Source of the DNA: Albirhodobacter sp048262715
GTDB lineage: Bacteria; Pseudomonadota; Alphaproteobacteria; Rhodobacterales; Rhodobacteraceae
Reading direction: 5' to 3'
Assembly (NCBI GenBank): GCA_048262715.1
Contig: JBLXEV010000004.1
Coordinates: 266,755-330,754 of the forward strand
Length of the DNA: 64,000 nucleotides
Positions 1-7,314 of the stretch are shown here, in pieces. The notes beneath the pieces were generated by a model that worked only from the letters and a program-made list of their open reading frames with translations, was not told the DNA's origin and did no database searches. A program made the position numbers and the translations under genes. The stretch's first letter is position 1. Each line of letters opens with the position of its first letter.

Positions 1-280
1 GCCCCCTCAGGCGCAGCCCCTCCACCACACCCGAGGCCGCATCCAACCCGAAGGCCGATCCGCCTGAGAGCACGAGCGCATCAACTTTTTGCACCAGCTT
101 GTCGGGGGCGAGCAGATCCGTCTCGCGGGTGCCTGGTGCGCCGCCCATGATATGCACGGCAGCGGTGAACGGGTTCGCGCTGGTCAGCACCGTTGTCCCC
201 GATCGTAGCGTGCTATCGTGCGCATTGCCGACAAGCAGGCCGGAGACATCGGTGATCAGGTTCATCGGGCCTGCGCGCAT
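1..280 (-). CDS. P1 family peptidase (DmpA/S58 type), N-terminal part
   Basis: Only the first 93 codons are present; the gene runs off the left edge. The start is an ATG at 280-278 preceded by GAGGATC. The translation begins MRAGPMNLITDVSGLLVGNA and continues with HIMGGAPGTRETDLL and VLSGGSAFGLDAASGV, which are hallmark stretches of the DmpA/L-aminopeptidase (peptidase S58, Ntn-hydrolase-like) family. Members cleave themselves into two chains at a Ser that lies beyond this window, so activity cannot be judged. The gene is divergent from the L,D-transpeptidase; the roughly 255 bases between them show no further gene. Confidence 0.85.
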   Translation of the reverse strand, partial: MRAGPMNLITDVSGLLVGNAHDSTLRSGTTVLTSANPFTAAVHIMGGAPGTRETDLLAPDKLVQKVDALVLSGGSAFGLDAASGVVEGLRLRG

Positions 281-535
281 TGTGATCCTCGTGATCCTCG
301 GGGTTGATTCTCGTGGCTTGGCGTGAAGGCCGCTAGATCCGGCCAGTTTTCGTCCGAGAGTTTCGTGCGGGGGGGAATTGGTCAAGGAAAAGCGGCAGTT
401 ATGCACCAAAAACGCATCACGAGAGCACAAGGGCTTGACGCGGCTATGCTTGCTGGGGCTCATGAGGGGTTCCGAGGTCGGCATCGCAATGCGGTGTAGG
501 GCCTCGCGAGACCGGATGTTGACTGGGGTGCTGCC

Positions 536-1354
536 GTGAACCTTTCTTTGAAGATTGTAATGCGCCGCTTGGCGCTCATGTCCACCGTGCTGGCGCTCGC
601 CGCTTGCGCAGGGGGGGGCACAACGCCTGTCGGCAGCTCAGTGCCGGTCGAATATCAGGCGCGAGAAGATGGCACGCGGGTAGTTCCTGCGGTGAACCCG
701 AAATACCTCAACGAGCGCAACAAGCGTCGCTGGGTCGAATATAATGGCCCCGAGCCTGTCGGGACGATTGTCGTCGATCCCTATGCGCGGGTGCTTTACC
801 ACATCTATGAGGAAGGCCTCGCGATGCGGTTTGGCGTGGCAGTGGGGCGTGCGGGGCTCGGCTTTGCGGGGTCGGGCGTGATCCGCCGCAAGGAAGAATA
901 TCCGAGCTGGACGCCCACGAAGAACATGATCCGGCGCGAGCCGGAGGTCTATGCGGCGCTGGCGGGCGGCCTGAAAGGCGGCCTCGACAATCCGCTGGGC
1001 GCGCGGGCGCTGTATCTCTATCGCAACGGCAAGGATACGATGTATCGGATCCACGGAACGATGGACCCAAGCTCGATCGGCAAAGCGACATCGGCAGGCT
1101 GTATCCGACTGTTTAACCAAGACGCGATTGATATGTTTGACGAGGTGCCGCTGGGCACGCTGGTCAAAGTGCGGACCAAGGCCGAAAGCCTGAAATACGA
1201 GGGCGAGTTGGTTGAACTGTCCTCGGGTTATCTGGTGCCGGAAACCTCGTTTGAGGTGATTGACGCAGACCGCGCCGCGCAGGAAATCTCCGCACAGAGA
1301 CTTTCCGAGTCGGCCGCACGGGATGCCGCTTTGGAAGGGCGGAATCCAACCTAA
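536..1354 (+). CDS. L,D-transpeptidase (YkuD domain) lipoprotein
   Basis: 272 residues from a GTG at 536; an ATG at 560 (residue 9) is an equally good start and gives a cleaner signal peptide. The N-terminus is a lipoprotein signal with lipobox LAAC (Cys24), so the enzyme is probably anchored in the envelope. The YkuD domain spans about residues 74-202 and carries the catalytic pattern H173-G-T followed by S186-A-G-C189-I-R191. Such enzymes form 3-3 peptidoglycan cross-links or attach proteins to the wall. It stands alone, followed by a strong terminator at 1391. The specific substrate cannot be inferred. Confidence 0.88.
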   Translation: MNLSLKIVMRRLALMSTVLALAACAGGGTTPVGSSVPVEYQAREDGTRVVPAVNPKYLNERNKRRWVEYNGPEPVGTIVVDPYARVLYHIYEEGLAMRFGVAVGRAGLGFAGSGVIRRKEEYPSWTPTKNMIRREPEVYAALAGGLKGGLDNPLGARALYLYRNGKDTMYRIHGTMDPSSIGKATSAGCIRLFNQDAIDMFDEVPLGTLVKVRTKAESLKYEGELVELSSGYLVPETSFEVIDADRAAQEISAQRLSESAARDAALEGRNPT

Positions 1355-1390
1355 GTTTCGCGAAGCGGCAGGATCATTGATCTGTTTCGA

Positions 1391-1414
1391 AAGGGCCCCG
1401 ATGGGGCCCTTTTT
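1391..1414 (+). terminator. rho-independent terminator after the L,D-transpeptidase
   Basis: Perfect GGGCCCC/GGGGCCC stem with a GAT loop, A's on the left and a run of five T's on the right. It lies between two convergent genes and could act in both directions. Confidence 0.85.
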
Positions 1415-1432
1415 CGTGTTGCAATGGGCGGC

Positions 1433-2305
1433 TCATGCCGCCGCGGACTTTGCCCGAACCGCGTATTGGCCGAGAAAGACGCTGCCCAATGCGATCACCA
1501 TTCCGGTGATTTGAAGCGGGCCGAGGGCCTCCCCCAAGATCCCCCAGCCGAGTGCTGTCGCGGTGAGCGGGCTGAGAAAGCCAAGTACCGAGACCGCGAA
1601 CGGGTGCAGTTTGCTGATCCCTTGGAACCACAAAAGGTAGGTCAGCGCCGCGCCGATCAGCCCGAGATAGGCGATACCCGCAAGATTGGGGCCGGTGAGC
1701 GCGGTCAGATCGACCTTTGCAAAGATCGCGACAGGGATCAGCAACAGCCCGCCTGCGGTCAATTGCCAAGCGGTGAAGGTGAGCGTGTCAACGGGTGGCT
1801 GCCATTTGCGGCTGAGCACGATGCCCAGAGCCATCGAGGCCGCCCCCGCGAACCCCGCTATAATCCCGAGCGCATCCAGCTTTGCGGCAGGCGTCAGGAG
1901 CAGTAAGCCGATCCCGAACAGTCCCGTGCATGTCGCGATGAGCGAGAGTGGTTTGATCGGCGCGCCGAGCAGCCCTCGCGCGGCGAAGATCACGATGAAG
2001 GGCTGCGCCGCCCCGAGCACCGCCGCGACGCCACCGGGCAGGCGATGGGCCGAGAAAAACAGAAGCGACCAGAAGATCGAGAAATTCAGCGCGCCGAGGA
2101 CGAACATCTTCGGGATCCAGCGGCCCTTGGGCAGCACGCGCACGTAGAGCAGCAGCAAAAGCCCTGCTGGCAAGGCACGCAGAAGCGAGATCGTCACCGG
2201 ATCGACCTGCGGCAAGACTTGCGTGGTGACGATATAGCTGCTGCCCCAGATCGCGGGGGCCAGCGCGGTCAGCAACAGGGTTCGGAGCGTTTGGGCGGTG
2301 GTCAT
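1433..2305 (-). CDS. EamA/DMT family transporter
   Basis: 290 residues, start ATG at 2305 with GAAGGA upstream. The protein is almost entirely hydrophobic with about ten predicted membrane helices arranged as two EamA repeats; the start (residues 4-50, including PAIWGSSYIV) is typical of YedA/RhaT-like drug/metabolite exporters. The substrate is unknown. It is transcribed divergently from a MarR repressor gene, and two palindromes sit between them, so it is very likely the effector-controlled target of that repressor. The last bases converge on the terminator at 1391. Confidence 0.88.
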   Translation of the reverse strand: MTTAQTLRTLLLTALAPAIWGSSYIVTTQVLPQVDPVTISLLRALPAGLLLLLYVRVLPKGRWIPKMFVLGALNFSIFWSLLFFSAHRLPGGVAAVLGAAQPFIVIFAARGLLGAPIKPLSLIATCTGLFGIGLLLLTPAAKLDALGIIAGFAGAASMALGIVLSRKWQPPVDTLTFTAWQLTAGGLLLIPVAIFAKVDLTALTGPNLAGIAYLGLIGAALTYLLWFQGISKLHPFAVSVLGFLSPLTATALGWGILGEALGPLQITGMVIALGSVFLGQYAVRAKSAAA

Positions 2306-2320
2306 GGCGTGTCCTTCATT

Positions 2321-2338
2321 TATCTTGACGTCAAGATA
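2321..2338. promoter_or_regulatory. putative MarR operator 1
   Basis: Perfect 18-bp palindrome TATCTTGACGTCAAGATA located 16 bp upstream of the EamA start codon. Its 16-bp core is repeated exactly at 2348-2363. MarR dimers bind palindromes of this size. Confidence 0.75.
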
Positions 2339-2347
2339 TGTCGATAA

Positions 2348-2363
2348 ATCTTGACGTCAAGAT
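2348..2363. promoter_or_regulatory. putative MarR operator 2
   Basis: Second perfect copy of ATCTTGACGTCAAGAT, 24 bp upstream of the marR start. The centre-to-centre distance to operator 1 is 26 bp, about two and a half helical turns. It would let one repressor control both divergent genes. Confidence 0.75.
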
Positions 2364-2386
2364 AAATTGGAAGCAAGCATCAACAG

Positions 2387-2899
2387 ATGGATGAGATCGA
2401 CACAATTAGGGCGCAATGGGCGCGGCAAAGACCGGATCTGGACACCGCGCCGATGGGGCTTATCGGGCGCCTCGGGCGGGTCGCGCAGTATCTGTCGCAG
2501 GAGATGGAAGTGACCTTCGCCCGCCACGGGCTGACTCGCGCGGGGTTCGATGTTCTGGCAACCCTGCTGCGCTCCGGCCCACCGCATGCGCTCACCCCGA
2601 ACCAGCTTCTCGCGACAATGATGATCACCTCGGGCACGATGACGAATCGGATTGATCAGCTTGAGCAGGCAGGGCTTGTGGAGCGGGTCCGCAACGCGGG
2701 CGACAAGCGCAGTGTGCTGGTCGGGCTGACGCAGGCAGGACAGGAGGTGATCGAGGCCGCTGTGACCGATCATGTCGCGACACAAACGCGGCTCGTCGCG
2801 GCCCTCCCCCCCAATGAGCGCAACCAGCTTGATGATCTGCTGCGCGGATTTCTCGCGGCGCTCCCTGATCGGCAGGGCGATGATGGCGCAAACACTTAG
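2387..2899 (+). CDS. MarR family transcriptional regulator
   Basis: 170 residues. Residues 28-150 form the winged helix-turn-helix of MarR proteins: recognition region LTPNQLLATMMITSGTMTNRIDQLEQ and wing ERVRNAGDKRSVLVGLTQAG (written here only as landmarks). The start ATG at 2387 has only a distant GGAAG. It is divergent from the EamA transporter with the twin palindromes between, which implies autoregulation and control of the exporter. The ligand is unknown. Confidence 0.87.
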   Translation: MDEIDTIRAQWARQRPDLDTAPMGLIGRLGRVAQYLSQEMEVTFARHGLTRAGFDVLATLLRSGPPHALTPNQLLATMMITSGTMTNRIDQLEQAGLVERVRNAGDKRSVLVGLTQAGQEVIEAAVTDHVATQTRLVAALPPNERNQLDDLLRGFLAALPDRQGDDGANT

Positions 2900-3029
2900 G
2901 CGCGCAATATAAAAACCCGCACCTGTTTCCTTCGCGGAACTTTCTTTCAACCATCTTGCGCGCTATGACGGTGCGGATATGTCGCGGCGGCTTGTGCCGC
3001 TCCGAGTGGACAGAGGGGAGGGCCTTGTT

Positions 3030-3842
3030 ATGAGCGCCAGTTCGACCGTTCGGGCCTTGATGCCCAATGACATCGCAGCGATGAAAGGCACGGCCAAAAT
3101 CGCCTGCCTCACTGCCTATACGACACCGATGGCGAAGATCGTCGATCAGCATTGCGATCTGATCCTCGTGGGCGATTCTGTCGGCATGGTGCTGCACGGT
3201 TTGCCCTCCACGGTGGGCGTCACGATGGAGATGATGGTGCTGCACGGGCGCGCGGTAATGCGCGGCGCGGCGCGGGCGCTGGTCGTCGTGGATATGCCGT
3301 TTGGATCTTATGAGGAGAGCCCCGCGCAGGCCTTCCGCAACGCACGGCAACTCATTGCAGAGACGGGCTGCGCCGCGGTGAAACTGGAGGGCGGCGTGCA
3401 TATGGCGGAGACGATCGCGTTTTTGGTCAAGCGCGGCGTGCCTGTGATGGCGCATATCGGCCTGACGCCACAATCGGTGAACACTTTGGGCGGCTATAAG
3501 GTCCAAGGGCGCGGCGCGGATGCGGAGCGGCTCAAGGCCGATGCGCGCGCGGTGGCCGAGGCGGGGGCATTCTCAGTGGTGCTGGAGAAGGTGCCTGCCT
3601 CGCTCGCCGATGCGATCACCGCCGAGATCGCAATCCCCACGGTGGGGATCGGGGCCAGCGCGGGCTGTGACGGGCAGGTGCTCGTTCTCGACGACATGCT
3701 CGGGCTGTTCGCCGATTTCAAACCGAAATTCGTCAAGCGCTACGCGACGCTAGCAGGCACGGCGGAGGCCGCCGTTCAGGCCTATGCGGCAGACGTGCGC
3801 GCAGGGACCTTCCCGAGCGCGGAGCATATCTTCGCGGATTGA
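3030..3842 (+). CDS. panB: 3-methyl-2-oxobutanoate hydroxymethyltransferase
   Basis: 270 residues, the usual PanB size. It transfers a hydroxymethyl group from 5,10-methylene-THF to 2-oxoisovalerate, giving ketopantoate in the pantothenate/CoA pathway (cytoplasm). Visible family features are KIACLTAYTTPMAKI near the start, the Mg-binding region LILVGDSVGMVLHG, and GGYKVQGRG. The ATG at 3030 was chosen over an in-frame ATG at 2979 because GGGGAGG sits eight bases upstream and PanB homologues begin here. panC follows after 35 bp, so the two form an operon. Confidence 0.95.
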   Translation: MSASSTVRALMPNDIAAMKGTAKIACLTAYTTPMAKIVDQHCDLILVGDSVGMVLHGLPSTVGVTMEMMVLHGRAVMRGAARALVVVDMPFGSYEESPAQAFRNARQLIAETGCAAVKLEGGVHMAETIAFLVKRGVPVMAHIGLTPQSVNTLGGYKVQGRGADAERLKADARAVAEAGAFSVVLEKVPASLADAITAEIAIPTVGIGASAGCDGQVLVLDDMLGLFADFKPKFVKRYATLAGTAEAAVQAYAADVRAGTFPSAEHIFAD

Positions 3843-3877
3843 GACAGACCGATGGGGCGAGAGCTGGGAGAGAGAGA

Positions 3878-4717
3878 ATGACGCAAGTGATCCGCACGGC
3901 TGCGGAGCTGCAAGAGAAGGTCGCGGGGTGGAAACGCTCTGGCATTCTGGTCGGGGTCGTGCCGACGATGGGCGCGCTGCATGACGGGCATTTGAGCCTC
4001 GTACGGGCGGCGCGGGCGCAATCAGACCGCGTGATCGTGACGATTTTCGTGAACCCGAAACAGTTCAACAACCCCGATGATTTGAAGAAATACCCCCGCA
4101 CCGAGGCGCATGATCTCGCACTTCTGGAGGCGGAAGGCGTCGATGTGCTCTTCGCGCCGCAGCCCGATGAGGTTTACCCCGAGGGGTTTGCGACGAATGT
4201 CACCGTGCGCGGGGTTTCCGAGCCGCTGGAGGGGGCCAACCGTCCGGGGCATTTCGACGGCGTGGCCACGGTGGTGAGCAAGCTCTTCGGGATGACACAG
4301 GCGGGCCGCGCCTTCTTTGGCGAGAAGGATTGGCAGCAGGTTCAGGTGGTGCAGCGACTGGTGCGGGATTTGAACATCCCGATCAAAATCATTCCCTGCC
4401 CGACGATCCGAGAGGCCGATGGATTGGCGATGTCCTCGCGCAATGTGCGGCTGAGCGCGGCGGAGCGCGCGCAGGCCCCCGCGCTCTACGCGGCTATGCA
4501 GCGCGCTGCGACCGCGATCCGCGCAGGCGGCGGGATCGAGGCGGTGCTGGAGACGGCGCGGGCGGAGGTTCTGGCGGCGGGCTTTCGTGAGATCGAATAT
4601 CTTGAACTGCGCGATGCCGAGACGCTTGCGCAGGTCGCGGATCTCGCAAAACCTGTGCGCATGCTTGCTGCGGCATGGCTGGGCGGTGTTCGGTTGATCG
4701 ACAATATCGGCGTGTGA
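3878..4717 (+). CDS. panC: pantoate-beta-alanine ligase
   Basis: 279 residues. It joins pantoate and beta-alanine using ATP to form pantothenate. The class-I-synthetase-like signatures are intact: PTMGALHDGH (H35 and H38), RPGHF 122-126, GEKDWQQ 148-154 and MSSRN 185-189 (the KMSKS-like loop). The ATG at 3878 follows GGGAGAGAGAGA; a TTG at 3839 overlapping the panB stop is a less likely start. It is the second gene of the panBC operon. Confidence 0.95.
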   Translation: MTQVIRTAAELQEKVAGWKRSGILVGVVPTMGALHDGHLSLVRAARAQSDRVIVTIFVNPKQFNNPDDLKKYPRTEAHDLALLEAEGVDVLFAPQPDEVYPEGFATNVTVRGVSEPLEGANRPGHFDGVATVVSKLFGMTQAGRAFFGEKDWQQVQVVQRLVRDLNIPIKIIPCPTIREADGLAMSSRNVRLSAAERAQAPALYAAMQRAATAIRAGGGIEAVLETARAEVLAAGFREIEYLELRDAETLAQVADLAKPVRMLAAAWLGGVRLIDNIGV

Positions 4718-5067
4718 GAAGGGGTTGAGCCTGCCGGAGGCGGTAGGCTCATGCATCGCGGCATAGGCAGCCGAGCCGCAATGGCGCAATCGTTTGGGTC
4801 GTCCTGTTTTGGGGCTGTCTGCTTCTGGTTTGGGCTGCGCGGGTTGTGGTAAGCATCGGCCTTTTACCCGTATTTCTAAAGCATTTGTGGCGCATGAGAT
4901 CATGCTAAGGGCGCATCACTTTCGATGCCAGTCTGCGTATGCCGCGGCGTGTTTGATCGAAAGCGGTAGCAAGGCGGCCCCGTTTTCGGTAGCCTTTTTC
5001 GCAAGCGGGCTTGTAGTTTCGGCGCGGCGCCCCAAGATTGTAAATGTTATTAACATTGGAGGGGCGG
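4718..5067. other. 350-base non-coding stretch before the seven-gene cluster
   Basis: No convincing gene is present. An imperfect hairpin at 4727-4750 (GAGCCTGCC/GGTAGGCTC, no T-run) may end panBC transcription. The right end should contain the promoter of the downstream cluster. Confidence 0.5.
5043..5057. promoter_or_regulatory. inverted repeat just upstream of the seven-gene cluster
   Basis: AATGTTA-T-TAACATT, two perfect 7-base arms around one base, directly abutting the GGAGGGG ribosome-binding site of the first gene. Its position suits an operator or a 5' mRNA element; the binding factor is unknown. Confidence 0.4.
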
Positions 5068-6147
5068 ATGTCCAACCTCGACGTGCAGATTGAAGACACC
5101 AGCAAACAAGTGGCTGAGGCGCAAAATAAGATCACCGAATTTACGAGCCGGATCGAAGCCGCGCGCGCGAAGATGGGCACGGATATCGAGGGCGCTGCTT
5201 TGGATATCGAGACCGCCTCACTGGCCGATGTGCAGGCCCATGCCGATGCGATGAATGGCAATATCGCCGAGCTTATCATGGGGTTGGACGATGTGACCTC
5301 GGGCTTCTCGAAGGATTTCGACGAGCTGCGCTCCAAAACCGGAATGGAAACTTTCGTCGGGATTTTTTCGAAGGGCAAATCGGAGGCGATGCGGCAAGAG
5401 CGCATGCGCAGCGCCTCGATTGAGAGCAAATTACAGGACTTGATCGCTAAATCGGATGTGATCGTGAAGCTGCTGAACGGGCAACTCGCGGTGCTGGAGG
5501 ATCAGAAGAACCGCGTTGAGGCGAACCTCGTGGGGACATTGGACGAGCGCGAGATGACCGTGCAGGAGCTGGAGGATCTGCGCCGTGAGATCACCGCGCT
5601 GGACCCGCAGATCATCAAGCTGGAGAACCAGATCGCCGTCGAGATGGATGCCGCCAAACGCACCGCACTCGAGACGCAGCTTGCAGAGTTGAATGTGAAG
5701 CACAACGCGATGGTGCGCGACGAGCAGGTCAAGCTCGCTAAGAGCCAGACTTTGGAACGTTATATCGAGCAGGGCAAAACTTGGATGGATTCGTTGCAAA
5801 ATCAGGCGGCGACGCAGATGGTTCTGGTCAACAAGCTGATGACAGACACCAAGCAGCGCGTGGTGCTGTATGACGCGCTGACCAAATCGCTGAAAACCGC
5901 GCAGCAGCAGGAAATTGCCCACCGGATCAACGAGATCGGTGTGGAGACGGACCAGCAAGCCCAAACCGCAATGGCGGGGATTGGCGCTGCGACCAACGCA
6001 CGGATGGCGGAAATGCTGGAGGCACATGAGGGCCAGATGGTGTTTGCACGCGACGTGTTGGAGGCAAAGGCCAAAGCAGATGAACGCTTCGCGCGGCGCT
6101 TCGCTGCGATTGTCGAGAAGCACGACAAAAATCTCTACGGGAAGTGA
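5068..6147 (+). CDS. coiled-coil protein, possibly distant TelA-like, first gene of the cluster
   Basis: 359 residues from ATG 5068, chosen for the strong GGAGGGG five bases upstream. It is highly charged, has no signal peptide or membrane segment, and is predicted to be mostly long alpha-helix/coiled coil. The middle (about residues 110-180 and 225-290) has the general layout of TelA/KlaA toxic-anion-resistance proteins, with conserved-looking helices around ANLVGTLDEREMTVQELEDL and a Gln-Met-rich stretch, but I see no diagnostic motif, so this is a weak inference. It is followed three bases later by the next gene; the whole cluster looks like one transcript. Confidence 0.6.
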   Translation: MSNLDVQIEDTSKQVAEAQNKITEFTSRIEAARAKMGTDIEGAALDIETASLADVQAHADAMNGNIAELIMGLDDVTSGFSKDFDELRSKTGMETFVGIFSKGKSEAMRQERMRSASIESKLQDLIAKSDVIVKLLNGQLAVLEDQKNRVEANLVGTLDEREMTVQELEDLRREITALDPQIIKLENQIAVEMDAAKRTALETQLAELNVKHNAMVRDEQVKLAKSQTLERYIEQGKTWMDSLQNQAATQMVLVNKLMTDTKQRVVLYDALTKSLKTAQQQEIAHRINEIGVETDQQAQTAMAGIGAATNARMAEMLEAHEGQMVFARDVLEAKAKADERFARRFAAIVEKHDKNLYGK

Positions 6148-6150
6148 TCA

Positions 6151-7278
6151 GTGGTCGAAACAGATCTGTTGGATGATCACCATGTTCTGCGCGAGGAAAC
6201 TCTCGCACGGCGTTATTTTGCCAAGTTTGATCAGATTACGCGGCTGTTGATCTCGGTCGCGGCCGAGATGGAACGCGAGGGCGCTTTGTCGCGCGCTGAG
6301 ACGGCTGTGATCGCGGGGTATATCACTGCGATCTCTGCCAGTTTCCATGCACTGTCGATGAAATATCTGATCGCGGGCCGGATGGAGGGCGCGCTGGGCC
6401 AGCACCTCACCATTGATCGGCATGAGAGTGGCTTCCCGATCTATCAAGAGCTTGCGACTATGGCCAATGATGCGGTGCAGGCGCAGGCCCATTTGGAGAG
6501 GGCGCTGTCGGAAGATGCGCTGCGCGATGAGATGGTGCGGGTGATGCTGTCGCAGGCGAAAATTCCTGTGGCGCAGCAATATGCGCTGAGCCAACGGAAA
6601 TATTTCGCGGCGCTGGCGCAGGGGGGGCTGTTTTGGCCACAGATGCACCCTGAATTGGCACAGATTGAGTCGTCGGTGGCCGAGAACGGACGGCGGCAGT
6701 ACCAGGTCCATTGGGCGATTTATGATACGCAGCTCAATGTGCCGGTGATCTATCTGATGGAGGTCGAGGATAGCGCTCGCACCGGTTTGGATCGCGATTC
6801 AGGGCGCTGGGCGGCGGTGCAGGCGCATCTTCTGGCGCAGGGTGCGGCGGGGTTGAAACTGGTGACCATCGCTAAGGGGCTGGATACGGATTTCGACGAT
6901 CTGCACCCCAAGCGCCTGCGTCGGATCCACCTCGGGCCGATGTATTCCAGCGCCTATACGCTGCAAACTGGGCCGATCCGCGAGGTGCTGGAAGAGGCGC
7001 GAGCGCCATCGAGCGAGGATTGGGCGTTGGCCTGGACGCTGGAAGATCTCGCGTCGGCGCGGGTCGAGATCGAGAAGGGCTGGTTTTCCTCCACCGAGCG
7101 CCAAGTGTTCTCGCTCGATCCCCTATCTGGTGCGCAAAGCGGTGCTACGCGGATGATGCGCTCGGTGATCCTACCGCAGCGACCGTTTCAGGTTCTGGCG
7201 GAGAAAGCCCCGCAGGGCTTCCGTGATGTGCGCAAATTCGTGGTCGGGCGCGAGGGTCGCGTGGTCGTTTACAATTGA
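6151..7278 (+). CDS. uncharacterised protein, second gene of the cluster
   Basis: 375 residues from GTG 6151, three bases after the previous stop, with GGGAAG upstream. I do not recognise the family. The first 170 residues look helical and amphipathic (VAAEMEREGALSRAETAVIA); the second half looks mixed alpha/beta with a WAIYDTQLNVPVIYLMEVED segment resembling a globular beta-sheet core and a C-terminal DVRKFVVGREGRVVVYN. There is no signal peptide or transmembrane helix. Its tight placement between a coiled-coil protein and an AAA+ ATPase suggests a partner or adaptor of the ATPase. Confidence 0.6.
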   Translation: MVETDLLDDHHVLREETLARRYFAKFDQITRLLISVAAEMEREGALSRAETAVIAGYITAISASFHALSMKYLIAGRMEGALGQHLTIDRHESGFPIYQELATMANDAVQAQAHLERALSEDALRDEMVRVMLSQAKIPVAQQYALSQRKYFAALAQGGLFWPQMHPELAQIESSVAENGRRQYQVHWAIYDTQLNVPVIYLMEVEDSARTGLDRDSGRWAAVQAHLLAQGAAGLKLVTIAKGLDTDFDDLHPKRLRRIHLGPMYSSAYTLQTGPIREVLEEARAPSSEDWALAWTLEDLASARVEIEKGWFSSTERQVFSLDPLSGAQSGATRMMRSVILPQRPFQVLAEKAPQGFRDVRKFVVGREGRVVVYN

Positions 7279-7314
7279 GGCCTCGCCTCGAAAGCATTGA
7301 AAGAGCAGGGTAAG

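Noticed and set aside
4727..4750. Hairpin after panC considered as a terminator
   Set aside because: The stem has a mismatch and no T-run follows; kept only as a remark.
4794..5093. 99-codon frame before the seven-gene cluster
   Set aside because: No ribosome-binding site, no family, and it overlaps the start of the first cluster gene.
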